A stretch of DNA of 51,773 bases from Nitrospirales bacterium. GTDB lineage: Bacteria; Nitrospirota; Nitrospiria; Nitrospirales; UBA8639. The stretch lies in the NCBI GenBank assembly GCA_029261235.1, contig JAJDBS010000130.1, positions 1 to 51,773 of the forward strand, given 5' to 3'. Both the position numbers and the translations under genes were made by a program. This document shows, in pieces, positions 18,867-27,500 of this stretch. Within the stretch, counting starts at the first letter, position 1; every line of letters starts with the position of its first letter. The notes beneath the pieces were generated by a model. The model searched no databases. It was not told the DNA's origin and saw nothing but the letters and a program-made list of their open reading frames with translations.

Positions 18867-19484
18867 ATGGCCTTAAATAATCACAACCGGAAAAAGTTTG
18901 TCACTGGGATGACTCGCCGAATTGCACAACTTCGGGCGCAGACAGAACTCAGTTTGGATTTCGCTATTGAAACCATGTTTCAGGAACGGATGGAAGCGTA
19001 CCTGCATGTGGAAGAGGGTTTGCTGGAAGTGGATCGAATGCTGGTCGTAGTTGAGGCGGATATCGAGGATATTTGTGAAGTGAATGCGGCCCGGCGATTG
19101 GAATCCCGGTTAGAATTTATTGAGGATCGCTTTGAAGAATTTGAAAGTGAAATTCGACAGCGCCCACGCCGGAGACGGAACAAAATCAACCTGTTTAATT
19201 TTTTTAAAGAAGCAGCAGGTGGTGGTGGGGGAGATCCAATGGCGCCGGCAGGAGAGGTACGATCTGCCATTCAAGCATTCGAAGTTTTAGATATAGAATT
19301 TGGGGCATCGTTGCCCGTGGTGACGCGAGCATTTCGTGAACGCGCAAAAAAACTTCATCCAGATAGTCGAAAAGGTGACAGAAGTTCTGAGCCCGAACTC
19401 CGCAAAATCATCGAAGCCTACCAATACCTTAAAAACGAATATTTCGGCACAGGCGGGGAAGAATCACCGCAACGTCCGTTGTAG
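18867..19484 (+). CDS. J-domain protein with N-terminal coiled-coil region
   Basis: 205 residues. Residues 137-195 form a J domain: AFEVLDIEFGASLPVVTRAFRERAKKLHPD with the essential HPD at 164-166, then IIEAYQYLKNEYF. J domains stimulate DnaK-type ATPases. The first 110 residues are charged and helical, likely a coiled coil, ending in a basic patch (RQRPRRRRNK); a glycine-rich linker (AAGGGGGDP) separates the halves. This is a type III (DjlA/DnaJC-like) layout with the J domain at the C-terminus, so the N-terminal part probably selects a specific client. There is no zinc-finger or substrate-binding domain. Single gene, weak ribosome binding site. Confidence 0.85.
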   Translation: MALNNHNRKKFVTGMTRRIAQLRAQTELSLDFAIETMFQERMEAYLHVEEGLLEVDRMLVVVEADIEDICEVNAARRLESRLEFIEDRFEEFESEIRQRPRRRRNKINLFNFFKEAAGGGGGDPMAPAGEVRSAIQAFEVLDIEFGASLPVVTRAFRERAKKLHPDSRKGDRSSEPELRKIIEAYQYLKNEYFGTGGEESPQRPL

Positions 19485-19699
19485 CGCTAGAAGTGAATTC
19501 TGAAATTTTCAAGATTGTTCTACCTCAATAGAGGGGCTATCTGTATTGCTTCCCTCTAGTAGCTGAAGATCAAAGCCTCCGATGGATTTTTTCATGAGGT
19601 TACTGTGAACCATTAGACAGCTTGCTTTAAATATCTTGCTTGAGTTTTTAGGGTATTGCTACAATAACAGGCACTAACGCAGCAAATAGATCAAATCTA

Positions 19700-19951
19700 C
19701 TACTGCGGATTACCTGCACTATCCACTTTCCTTAACATATCATTGTAAGCACCACATCGCTCTCCACTTATAGTGGGATCGTTTTCATATTTTTCCAAAC
19801 ATTCTCGGTAGATTTTCATCAAGGCGGCTCTTTCTTCGGTCACATCTGCCGTGCCCTTCTTTTGTCGATAATCCTGATAGTAATGACAAGCACTAATAGA
19901 GAGACAACACACAATTAACAGTATCAAATTGATGCATTTGAGCCATGGCAT
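19700..19951 (-). CDS. Small lipoprotein, unknown function
   Basis: 83 residues from the ATG at 19951, chosen because AAAGGA precedes it by 6 nt and because it puts a lipoprotein signal at the N-terminus. The hydrophobic LILLIVCCLSIS ends in the lipobox SISAC, with C22 as the lipidated residue. The mature part is short, charged and has two more cysteines (YRECLEKYENDPTISGERCGAY) that could form a disulfide. An upstream TTG/ATG would only add residues ahead of the signal. Not recognised as a known family. Confidence 0.75.
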   Translation of the reverse strand: MPWLKCINLILLIVCCLSISACHYYQDYRQKKGTADVTEERAALMKIYRECLEKYENDPTISGERCGAYNDMLRKVDSAGNPQ

Positions 19952-20483
19952 AACGTATCCTTTCGGTGACAATCTATTTCTACAGCTAAGACCACATGTT
20001 TGCGGCAAGGTTCTTTATTTTTACTTCAGCGAGAGAAGTCGTGTACCTAAAAGGAGAATACAACAAGGGATCTAACCAATGAAAATCTTGAATGATCAGA
20101 AAAGAGATCATAACCGTTTGAATTATAGCGAATGTCTACCAATTGGATCCACACAACCAAGACCTCTTTCTACAATGAAGTGCGGTTGGAATTTGGCGTT
20201 CTTGTTCTTCTATGATTCGAAGTAGGCCTAGCCCTTTCATCACAGCAAGCGGTTGCACCAGGTTTACTTTCAGCGCGTGAGCAATGGTGGAATACTAATT
20301 GACCAGGCTTGGTTTGTTGTGACGGAGATGAGAGCCCGGCTCGAGTCGATACGACTTTATTTAAGGAATATCCTGTCCCCAAGTCTTTATACAAAACTCA
20401 GAGACAGGATCTTTAGTAGGCAGAAGAGGGGAAAGACCCTCTTAGCTAGAGTCATGATGAGAGATTCTTTGATGTCTAACTTA
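19952..20483. other. Gene-free stretch with a short hairpin
   Basis: No supported gene. Short open frames on both strands around 20170-20492 lack ribosome binding sites and recognisable content. AAGAGGG (20424-20430) and CCCTCTT (20437-20443) form a 7-bp stem just downstream of the PEP-CTERM gene. It has no T-run on the minus strand, so at best it is a weak terminator. Confidence 0.4.
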
Positions 20484-21299
20484 CTACTCTAGCTGCTTCC
20501 GTCTTGACGTTTGTCTCCAAGCTACGAATGCAGCTAGACCCGTTCCCAGCAAGAGGAAGGTTGAGGGCTCCGGGACAGGAGCGGGTGGATTAGAATCTCC
20601 GGAGGGGTCGCCAGGAATATTTGGCATACTATCACCTGGTACATCAAAGATAATATCGTCAAGGCCTATCCCATTGAAGTCGGTATTGAAAATAGAAATG
20701 CCAGCGATATCTTGGGTGCCAGCTTCACGCGAGAAGCCAAAGAAATCTTCTCCTAAATTCATTGGGTTTAGGCTGTTAATAAGTGAGCCATCTCTGCGGA
20801 AAAAGTTAAATGCCGCGCTTCCTGCATTTCCTCCTGGTGACATGAAGCCGAACTCCGATTGGTCGTTATCGAATAGGATGGCAAGAGCTCCATCACCAAT
20901 GCTGAAAGGCGCGGGGAATCCTAATGGCCCTAACCCGGCAATGGCACCACCATTAGTCTCCCCTGGACTGGAAAAAACAGTAACATTTTCATTTGGGGCA
21001 CCAACCTGAAGTGACAAAGGGTTGGTGGGCGAATCGGATAGAACATCAGATGTTCCACTGCTCGAGACACTTTGGCCAACAAAACGTTCAGCGAAAGATG
21101 CATCACCTAAGTCTAGAATATTATCGAAATTTGTTCCACTGGCACTCGGGAAACCTGGTAGCGGTGATAATAGAACACTTTCAAAATCAATAAAAACATT
21201 TCCGCTTAACGAAAAATAATTGACTTGGTTAATGGGTGCCGCACTAACCGGTGCAGCTAGGATGAGTGCGAGAATTATCAAGAGACTAAGTGGTTTCAT
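20484..21299 (-). CDS. Secreted PEP-CTERM sorting-signal protein
   Basis: 271 residues. An N-terminal signal peptide (MKPLSLLIILALILAAPVSA) is followed by a region rich in S, G, N, P and F, with beta-type segments. At the C-terminus comes the tripartite PEP-CTERM signal: VPEPSTFLLL, a hydrophobic helix (GTGLAAFVAW) and a basic end (RQTSRRKQ). In other bacteria this signal is recognised by exosortase and the protein is exported to the surface or matrix. The ATG at 21299 follows AGGTC at 4 nt and begins the signal peptide; an ATG 4 codons earlier is possible. No exosortase is in the window. It might coat cells together with the Pel polysaccharide (inference). Confidence 0.88.
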   Translation of the reverse strand: MKPLSLLIILALILAAPVSAAPINQVNYFSLSGNVFIDFESVLLSPLPGFPSASGTNFDNILDLGDASFAERFVGQSVSSSGTSDVLSDSPTNPLSLQVGAPNENVTVFSSPGETNGGAIAGLGPLGFPAPFSIGDGALAILFDNDQSEFGFMSPGGNAGSAAFNFFRRDGSLINSLNPMNLGEDFFGFSREAGTQDIAGISIFNTDFNGIGLDDIIFDVPGDSMPNIPGDPSGDSNPPAPVPEPSTFLLLGTGLAAFVAWRQTSRRKQLE

Positions 21300-21816
21300 T
21301 GTTGACCTCATGTTGAATGTTTGCTCGTGGCTGACGAACAATTTATTTCTTTAATCCGGTTCACTGCATGCAATGATTCTGCATTGTTCTATCAACCACA
21401 AATGATTAGTCTTTATGCCAATACGTCTTGTCGGTGTCACGATAGTGTGATGAGTCTTAATTGATGCAAGAAAAAATATGCTTAGTATTTTTCTCGTTTC
21501 ACTTCTAAGTCCCCTCCTTTCGTTTTTCCTTGTGTAAGTCTTGAGGAAATGAAGGCTTAGACAGCAGTTCACGCCTTTGTGATTTACTTTTCTGATTATT
21601 GATATGCATACGTATCGCTTCTGACGTCAGCCTGTTTTCATGTTGAACGCTCATATGTATTTCAGAGTAGTCAAACGTACGAGAAGTTTCAGAAACCGGT
21701 ATGTATAAGGATATTTTGAGTTTTTACGTTTCTTTAGATAATGAATATTTGTCATATGGTTTCAACCAAACGGTAACAACGTTCTCCATGAGTTCTGAAT
21801 CCCTTGGATAAGGCAA
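21300..21816. other. Intergenic region upstream of the PEP-CTERM gene
   Basis: About 500 A+T-rich bases without a credible gene. A 73-codon minus-strand frame at 21351-21572 lacks a ribosome binding site. A short inverted repeat (CAATG...CATTG around 21371-21388) is present. I searched for TGG-N8-TTGC towards the PEP-CTERM gene and found none. Confidence 0.4.
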
Positions 21817-22485
21817 TTAACGTGACCCCTCAGCATTAAGGAGCGACACGAGCTCTGAACGAGCATGGGTTTCAAGTTTTTTATGTATCTTCTTCAGATG
21901 TTGGTTGACGGTATGAACGCTAATGCAGAGTCGATCAGCAATGTCTCTATCACGCAAGCCATCACGGGTAAGGGCCGCCACATCAATTTCGCGAGGTGTC
22001 AAGTTTTTCGCGTTCATATAATATGCAAAAGGCGTATTGGACTTGGCCGTGGCTGTGATCGTGAGAAGCCATAAGCCTGATTGATTGGTGTCATGTCCCA
22101 TAAGATAGGACATGTGAAGGCGTATGGCCTGATCAAATGAATCCGTCACGGAAGCCTTGGCCTTACCAATCAATAATTCATGTGTCTTCTCAAAATCCCG
22201 CAAGCTACGACGAAAGAGCTTGGCCATGGCATTCATGAGTTGTTGTCCTGGCCGCACACCAAATTTCTGTTGAAAAGCAGAATTACAAAAGACAATGTCT
22301 GCTTTCTCAGTCACGAGGACTGCGGGAGTGAGAATGTCAAATAATGTGTTAGGGGTAAGCACAGCGACTCCTTCTGCCTCAATTAGTGGAGGGCACAGAA
22401 CAAGGTTGGATGAATAAATATGTCTATGGACACAACGGTATTGTTCTTTAGGCAGAGAGCATTTGTGAATGAATCGCTTAAGCAT
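21817..22485 (-). CDS. LuxR-type transcription regulator with PAS-like sensor
   Basis: 222 residues. Residues 45-90 or so look like a PAS core (LFDILTPAVLVTEKADIVFCNSAFQQKFGV). The C-terminal 60 residues are a LuxR/GerE helix-turn-helix: LTPREIDVAALTRDGLRDRDIADRLCISVHTVNQHLKKIHKKL. No receiver domain is present, so the PAS region probably senses a small ligand or redox state directly. The assigned ATG (22485) lies 37 nt after the predicted start point of a sigma-54-like promoter (22533-22547). A shorter start within the first 40 residues cannot be excluded. Targets are unknown; the neighbouring PEP-CTERM gene is one candidate. Confidence 0.87.
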   Translation of the reverse strand: MLKRFIHKCSLPKEQYRCVHRHIYSSNLVLCPPLIEAEGVAVLTPNTLFDILTPAVLVTEKADIVFCNSAFQQKFGVRPGQQLMNAMAKLFRRSLRDFEKTHELLIGKAKASVTDSFDQAIRLHMSYLMGHDTNQSGLWLLTITATAKSNTPFAYYMNAKNLTPREIDVAALTRDGLRDRDIADRLCISVHTVNQHLKKIHKKLETHARSELVSLLNAEGSR

Positions 22486-22532
22486 TGTGAAATCATTCGT
22501 TATGTTTCCCGTGGACTTACTGAATGACTAAA

Positions 22533-22547
22533 GCAAATGAAATACCA
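22533..22547 (-). promoter_or_regulatory. Candidate sigma-54 promoter of the LuxR gene
   Basis: On the minus strand TTGGTA, six bases, then TTGCT: GG and GC are exactly 10 bases apart. The predicted start point is near 22522, 37 nt before the LuxR start codon. The -24 element has one departure from TTGGCA. Confidence 0.45.
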
Positions 22548-22660
22548 AAACTCGGGAGAATGGTTGACAGCGTGAAATGGAACGCAGTGCGTTGTTATCA
22601 AAGATAATTTTGCTAGTCCTCTTATAGAAAACATCTTGATCTGAAACGACCCGTCATCCC

Positions 22661-22683
22661 GTCATGCGGGGTCAATCCCGCGC
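22661..22683. repeat. Short REP-like palindrome, copy 1
   Basis: GTCATGCGGGGTCAATCCCG and the following bases contain GCGGG...CCCGC arms. The reverse complement of 23584-23608 repeats it with one or two changes, and 34091-34114 holds a more degenerate version. Confidence 0.6.
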
Positions 22684-22862
22684 AAAACAAAATAAATTCT
22701 TAGAATTCGTTGTGCGGTGAATTTGTCAACGCAGGCTGACAGAGGAAAACAATGGAATGGCGATAGGCGAGGGAGAAACAGTTTGATCTGCGGGCCTGAA
22801 CGTGTATGGGAAATGAAGTGGATACACTCGCGTAGCAAAATCAACTCTATGCATGAAGAGGG

Positions 22863-22950
22863 AGTGTTGAATAATCCCTATCGTCGCAAGCACATAGGCC
22901 CAGAGGCAGGTTGCCTCTCAGCGACTTCGGGATGGCTTTTTTCAATAGCT
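22863..22950. repeat. Dispersed repeat, copy D (GTTGAATAATCCC type)
   Basis: It runs from GTGTTGAATAATCCCTATCG to GGCTTTTTTCAATAGC, so its ends pair (TTGAATAA / TTTTTTCAA). An internal stem AGAGGCA (22902-22908) / TGCCTCT (22912-22918) has a 3-base loop. The left half resembles 1104-1160 in copy A, suggesting one modular family. Confidence 0.6.
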
Positions 22951-23246
22951 CCGTAGATGTTCTCGATTGGTATTTATCAAGCCACGTGTATTGTGTGGGC
23001 ATGCGTGCTGCCATTTTTTTAGGATAAACCTGATCGTCGTGACCTCTCATCATCGAGAAACAACATATCCCTGGACAATGTCGATTTGCTACGCCGACAT
23101 CATGACCGAATGCCCATATTGGCAAGATTTCTTGAACGGCAGAGCTGGCGGGTATGTGGAAAGAGTTTGACTGGCCGGCCCTCGAATGCCCTGCCATCTT
23201 GAGGGGGGGATTTTCAACATTCCCATGAAAGAAGGATCTAAAGGCC

Positions 23247-23378
23247 CTAGTCCTCTCTATCTGACGATAACTTCCGATGACGTTCCATCGTGGTCAAGGC
23301 ATGGTTAAAACAGATTCTTCCCACCACCATGACATTAATAATTCCAATCACACCTAAGAAACTCAGTAAAATTTTCAT
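23247..23378 (-). CDS. 43-residue membrane protein, unknown function
   Basis: A short frame starting at ATG 23378 and ending at TAG 23247-23249. GGAG lies 7 nt before the ATG. Residues 2-22 (KILLSFLGVIGIINVMVVGR) form one transmembrane helix, and the remaining 21 residues are polar and charged (TTMERHRKLSSDRED), with one cysteine at 23. A textbook sigma-54 promoter lies about 74 nt upstream (23464-23478), and a 7-bp hairpin sits in the leader. Promoter, ribosome binding site and amphipathic layout together support a real small protein. It may modulate a membrane partner such as the nearby CHASE2 regulator (inference only). Confidence 0.7.
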   Translation of the reverse strand: MKILLSFLGVIGIINVMVVGRICFNHALTTMERHRKLSSDRED

Positions 23379-23416
23379 TGTGTGCTCCTAGACTCAGTGT
23401 CGATAAATCTTAGACA

Positions 23417-23434
23417 GCCTCATTGAGATGAGGC
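23417..23434 (-). promoter_or_regulatory. Hairpin in the leader of the 43-residue protein gene
   Basis: GCCTCAT (23417-23423) and ATGAGGC (23428-23434) with a 4-base loop. It falls between the predicted start point near 23452 and the ribosome binding site near 23388, so it would form in the mRNA leader. Confidence 0.45.
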
Positions 23435-23463
23435 GCCTTGAATTCTTTCCTGACGTCTGTAAA

Positions 23464-23478
23464 GCAAGCGAAGTGCCA
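23464..23478 (-). promoter_or_regulatory. Candidate sigma-54 promoter of the 43-residue protein gene
   Basis: On the minus strand TGGCAC, five bases, TTGCT: a full match to the classical TGGCAC-N5-TTGCW consensus. It is the best such site in the window. The predicted start point is near 23452, giving a leader of about 74 nt. Confidence 0.65.
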
Positions 23479-23583
23479 GGTCTTGAAATTGAGCATAAAT
23501 CAAGACTGATGCGGACCTACTGCCTTTATTCGCAAGGAGTTGGGTTTAATCGCATAGCACCGACCAGACTTGTACCAACGAGC

Positions 23584-23608
23584 GCATGCGGGACTGACCC
23601 CGCATGAC
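23584..23608. repeat. Short REP-like palindrome, copy 2 (inverted)
   Basis: GCATGCGGGACTGACCCCGC followed by ATGAC. Its reverse complement matches 22661-22680 almost exactly. The arms GCATGCGGG / CCCGCATG can fold into a hairpin. Confidence 0.6.
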
Positions 23609-23756
23609 AGGCACCTATATCACGAGAGCAGAAGTGCTTTGCGCCTACGCAATCAGGACAGATGGGATTTCCGCGGGACCTCTATAACCATGGATTCTGG
23701 TGTTTTCAGCGGTTTTTCAATGAAACATGGTCGATTAATTTATGCCAGCGTATCTG

Positions 23757-23771
23757 TGGCATTGCGTTTGC
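23757..23771 (+). promoter_or_regulatory. Candidate sigma-54 promoter of the SH3-like protein gene
   Basis: TGGCA, six bases, TTGCT, with exact GG-N10-GC spacing. The predicted start point is near 23783, about 115 nt before the start codon of the gene at 23898. Confidence 0.55.
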
Positions 23772-23897
23772 TTAATGATTTTCCTGAAAAGGATGAAGCG
23801 CATAAATGAGGGGTGAATCGGAAATATCTCGTATGCGTTTCACAAGACTTCCACTGTTCTCGACATGAGGGCAAAATGAAAAAAGGAGAGCCGGACA

Positions 23898-24233
23898 ATG
23901 CGAACAATTCTGACAGTCACGTTATGCCTCATCGTAGGATTCGCTCCAGTAACAGTGAGTGCGGCCAATTACAATGAAATCGGCCGTGGCGAAACATGGC
24001 ATCTGGACAAGATTTTTGATAATCAACTCGTTCAGATTCTCGGAAAAAGCAATGGACGGATCAAGGTAGGGTATTTGGATGGCGGCGTGGATTGGGTCCA
24101 CCCTTCGGAATTACTCACACGTTATGAATCTAATGTGGACGACGTAGAAGAAACGGTCGTTGGATTGGGTCTTGCGACAATACTGCTTATCTGTGGATTC
24201 AGCCCAGATTCATGCAAGGATGCAGCTAGGTAG
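23898..24233 (+). CDS. Exported SH3-like small protein
   Basis: 111 residues. A signal peptide (residues 1-22, TILTVTLCLIVGFAPVTVSA) is followed by about 55 residues resembling a bacterial SH3 fold: GETWHLDKIFDNQLVQILGKSNGRIKVGYLDGGVDWVHPSELL. A second hydrophobic segment near residues 88-100 (VVGLGLATILLICGF) could anchor the C-terminus in the membrane; two cysteines follow. Bacterial SH3 domains commonly bind peptidoglycan or proteins. The ribosome binding site AAAAGGAG is strong. A sigma-54-like promoter lies upstream, and the gene converges on the CHASE2 sigma-54 activator gene. Confidence 0.75.
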   Translation: MRTILTVTLCLIVGFAPVTVSAANYNEIGRGETWHLDKIFDNQLVQILGKSNGRIKVGYLDGGVDWVHPSELLTRYESNVDDVEETVVGLGLATILLICGFSPDSCKDAAR

Positions 24234-24542
24234 ATTAAGTGCAAGAGCTTGAGGACGGTGTCGTCAGTATTACTGGATTGGATCAGAAGTATCTGGGTGT
24301 TGAATCAGGAAATATTGAACAGGAATGCCCTACATTGAAAGCCGGGATAACCAAAACGGCGTTCTCGCCGTTTAGCTGTGCTCAGGCTCATGTAGGCACC
24401 GAGTTGAGCCTTGTTAGGCAAACCATTTTTGAGCATTCTATTAGGCTGTAGAACCTACATTTTTTAAATGACATCACCAGGTTGGTGCTCTAGGACACAA
24501 GTTGCAGTGTATGGGTTGAGTTTATCTCAGAACAAGAAAAGA
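24234..24542. other. Convergent intergenic region
   Basis: 309 bases between the SH3-like gene and the CHASE2 regulator. The only structure seen is the degenerate repeat at 24334-24440. A 70-codon frame at 24239-24451 has no ribosome binding site and runs into the repeat. Confidence 0.45.
24334..24440. repeat. Degenerate copy C of the dispersed repeat
   Basis: TTGAAAGCC, then AACGGCGTTCTCGCCGTTT, GTGCTCAGGCTCATGTAGG, GAGCCTTGTTAGGC and ATTTTTGAGCA follow the order of blocks in copy B, but with many changes. The palindrome AACGGCG-TTCT-CGCCGTT is well kept. It lies between two convergent genes, where it could act as a bidirectional terminator. Confidence 0.45.
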
Positions 24543-27500
24543 TTATGGCTTGAAATTATGCCGAACGAGAGTATCCATGGAATGTAAATGGCGGTCTGGG
24601 AAATTTTTCAAGCGTTGTCGGCACAGTGCGATCGCTTCTTCGGCTGTGCGACAGCTCGCCATAAGTTTCAGGAGATGGTCATAGTAGCCGTTCAGTTTCA
24701 ATTCAACGAGGCGTGCTGTGATCGGGTCGCCTTGGGCCAGGGCATTCGCTGCATTGGAACGATCGAATTGATGGTCGACTAAGGCTTGAAAACACAAGCC
24801 TTTCAATCGTTGCGTGACGGTGCTGCGTTCCCACCCAACCGTCTTCGCCGTGTTTTGCATGTCAAAGCCGTTTTGTCGAAGGCACTGCAGGAGTGCTTGG
24901 TCTCCAGAGACATCCTGTGCCACTTCTTCATCAGTGGTGGCTATTCCTTCATTTTGAGCTTGGGCATGCGGGTCCATTCTGAGATCTTGCATGCGGATCT
25001 CATCCCCATCAGTCAACGCCACGGTGAGCGTTAAACATTTTTCGAGTTCTCGTATATTTCCTGGCCATGCCCAATTTTTTATCGAGGTTACTGCGTCTTT
25101 GGATAATTGAAGATTCTCTCTACCTGATTCTTGGCTTGCTCGTTGAACGATACGCTGGGCGAGCAATTCTACGTCATTCTTCCGTTCGCGAAGAGGTGGT
25201 AACATGAGCGTAAATCCTAGGAGGCGATCATAGAGGTCTCTCCGAAACCAGCCCTCACTGACACCCTGAAGCAGGTCTTTATTTGTTGCGGCGACTACTC
25301 GGACATCGATTGTCTTTGACTGTGTTGACCCTAGAGGTGTAATAACTTTGGTTTCAAGTGCCCGTAAAAGTTTGGCCTGCATGTCTAGCGCAAGGTCGCC
25401 AATTTCATCTAAGAAGATCGTTCCACCATACGCTTGATTGAAAAACCCTTTATGATCTTGCTTCGCATCGGTAAAGGCGCCTTTCGCATGTCCAAACCAC
25501 TGTGCCTCGAACATGTGTTGGGGAATGGCTGCCATATTTGTCGGCACAAAATCTCCTGATCGCTCACTGAGATCATGTACCGCTCGAGCGAAGAGTTCTT
25601 TCCCTGTTCCCGGTTCACCAAGAATCAAAATCGACATGTGAGTTTTCGCCACTTTTTTCAGATCTTTAAATTGACTCAACAAGAGGCTATCATTTGTGCA
25701 GATATGGTGGTGTTTTTCACATTCTTCTTGAAGCTGCTTATGCTCCTGATCGGTTAAGATCGTCTGCTTGATCGCTGTGGCTTGAGAATGGGGTCGCGAA
25801 TGTTGTCGTTGTGCAATTTCCTTGCGTGAGGTGTCCAGCTTGGTTTCCGTGGCATGGAGTTTTGTTTCTAATTTTTGTGCATTCTGAACAGCTTCTCGTT
25901 GGTTCGTCTCAGCCACAACTACTTGTTTTCGACTTTCTGCTAAGGCGTTTTCTAATCGACTCACTTCGGATTGTGTGATTTGAAGTGTGGTTTCGGCTGC
26001 TTGTTTTTGCCTTTCCAGTTCTTGGAGTTGTGGCGCCTCTGGTTGGTGCAACTCCGTCTCATCAAATTGCCTCTGGCTCACTTCCAGATCTTTCTCGAGT
26101 TGTTTGATTTCACGTTGTGATGCGTTCAAGGCTATGTCGGCCATACGGAGTTTTGCTTCAAATTTCTGAGCGTTCTGGGCTGCTTGTTTTTGATTGGTTT
26201 CTTGGAGCAATGCTTCGGTTCTGTTCGCTTGGAGATCTTCCTCTAACTGTTCGACTGTTGACTCGGTCTCTGCTAAGCGTTCGCGAGCACGAACAAGTTC
26301 ATGTTGCGATTGTTCGAGCGTAGCTTCGATATGCTGGAATTGTTGTTTCCCAGTCCAAATTACCCATGCATAAGCGAGACCAGTAGAGCCGACGATTCCA
26401 AGCAATGGAAGAACGAGCGGGTAGATCTTCCCAGAAGAGGAAAACGCAAGTTGCGTGAGCATGACATATATTCCCATGACGATGAGGATACTGATCCAGC
26501 CAGATCTCCATGGGAAATAAACAACACATGCCGCCGTTAACATCGTTAGGCATAGGACGATCAGTCTCTTTATCCAGATTGATATGTCTGTCATAAATGT
26601 AGACGTCAAGATCGTCTGAACCACATTGGCATGAATGAATCCACCAGGGGCATGTAATTCTAGCGGCGTCCGTCGTTTATCATGTTCTGCGCCTGCGTGA
26701 AAGATGATGACGATCTTGCCCTTTACCCAATGTTGGAGTTCGTCCAATTTGTCTTTCGTGATTGTCTCCAATACATCTGAAAACAATAGATAGGTAAATG
26801 GTGCGTCGTTCCATACTCCTGCATAACTTACTAGTAGTTGATTCTGTTCATCGACAGGAATGACGGGGGCAGATGTTTCGCTATTAGGATGATTCGCCTT
26901 TTGTATGGTCACGTGTTTCCCGAGCTCAATGGATACGCCTTTAGGCTGAGCATTAAGATAGCTTGCCGCAATGGCTACCCCCAAAGCTGGCACTGCATGA
27001 TTGTCAACGTGAAGAAATGCCGGAACGCGGCGAAAGACTCCATCCTTATCCCAAACAGATGCAATGTGGCCCCATCGGTGGGTGCTCGCAAATAATTCTG
27101 GGAGAATGCTTCCAATCAAGGATGCTGTTTCGAGCTGTTTCGCGTCAGTAACTTTCAGCGGTGCGCCAAACATATTGCTGAACTGATCTAGCTTCGGTCG
27201 TTCATGACCAATCTGGCGTCCTGGGGATAGGTTGCCTAATTGAACCGGAAGGGGTAGCACGACATTCCCCATATCCTTGATGGCTTTGGCAAGTAGTTGG
27301 TCGCTTATCTGTCCGCCTCGCTCGGGTGGGCTAGGGCCAACGAAGGCAAAGTCCAAGGACACCACCGATGCTCCGGCTTGCCCCAACCCTGTTATCACTT
27401 TTGCAAAAACGGCACGATCCCAAATCCCATGGCCGAACTGCCTTTCACTTTCTAAGTCTCGACCTATGAGAACGATATCAGGGTGAGATAATGCTTTTTC

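Larger units (their letters stand above)
22486..23246. other. Repeat-rich intergenic region
   Basis: 760 bases without a gene. It holds the candidate LuxR promoter (22533-22547), a short palindromic repeat (22661-22683) and an element related to copy A (22863-22950). A 116-codon minus-strand frame at 22847-23197 runs through the element and is rejected. Its last residues merely translate the repeat. Confidence 0.6.
23379..23897. other. Intergenic region with two divergent sigma-54-like promoters
   Basis: 519 bases between the 43-residue protein gene and the SH3-like gene. It holds a leftward promoter (23464-23478), a REP-like palindrome (23584-23608) and a rightward promoter (23757-23771). 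An open frame at 23570-23809 crosses the palindrome and the rightward promoter and is not called. Confidence 0.6.

Noticed and set aside
20170..20492. Overlapping frames of 74 and 79 codons on opposite strands
   Set aside because: No ribosome binding sites and low-complexity translations; neither frame is favoured.
22847..23197. 116-codon minus-strand frame
   Set aside because: Its C-terminus is a translation of the copy D repeat and it has no ribosome binding site.
23570..23809. 79-codon plus-strand frame (or a 39-codon inner start at 23690)
   Set aside because: Crosses a REP-like palindrome and the sigma-54-like promoter of the next gene; no ribosome binding site.
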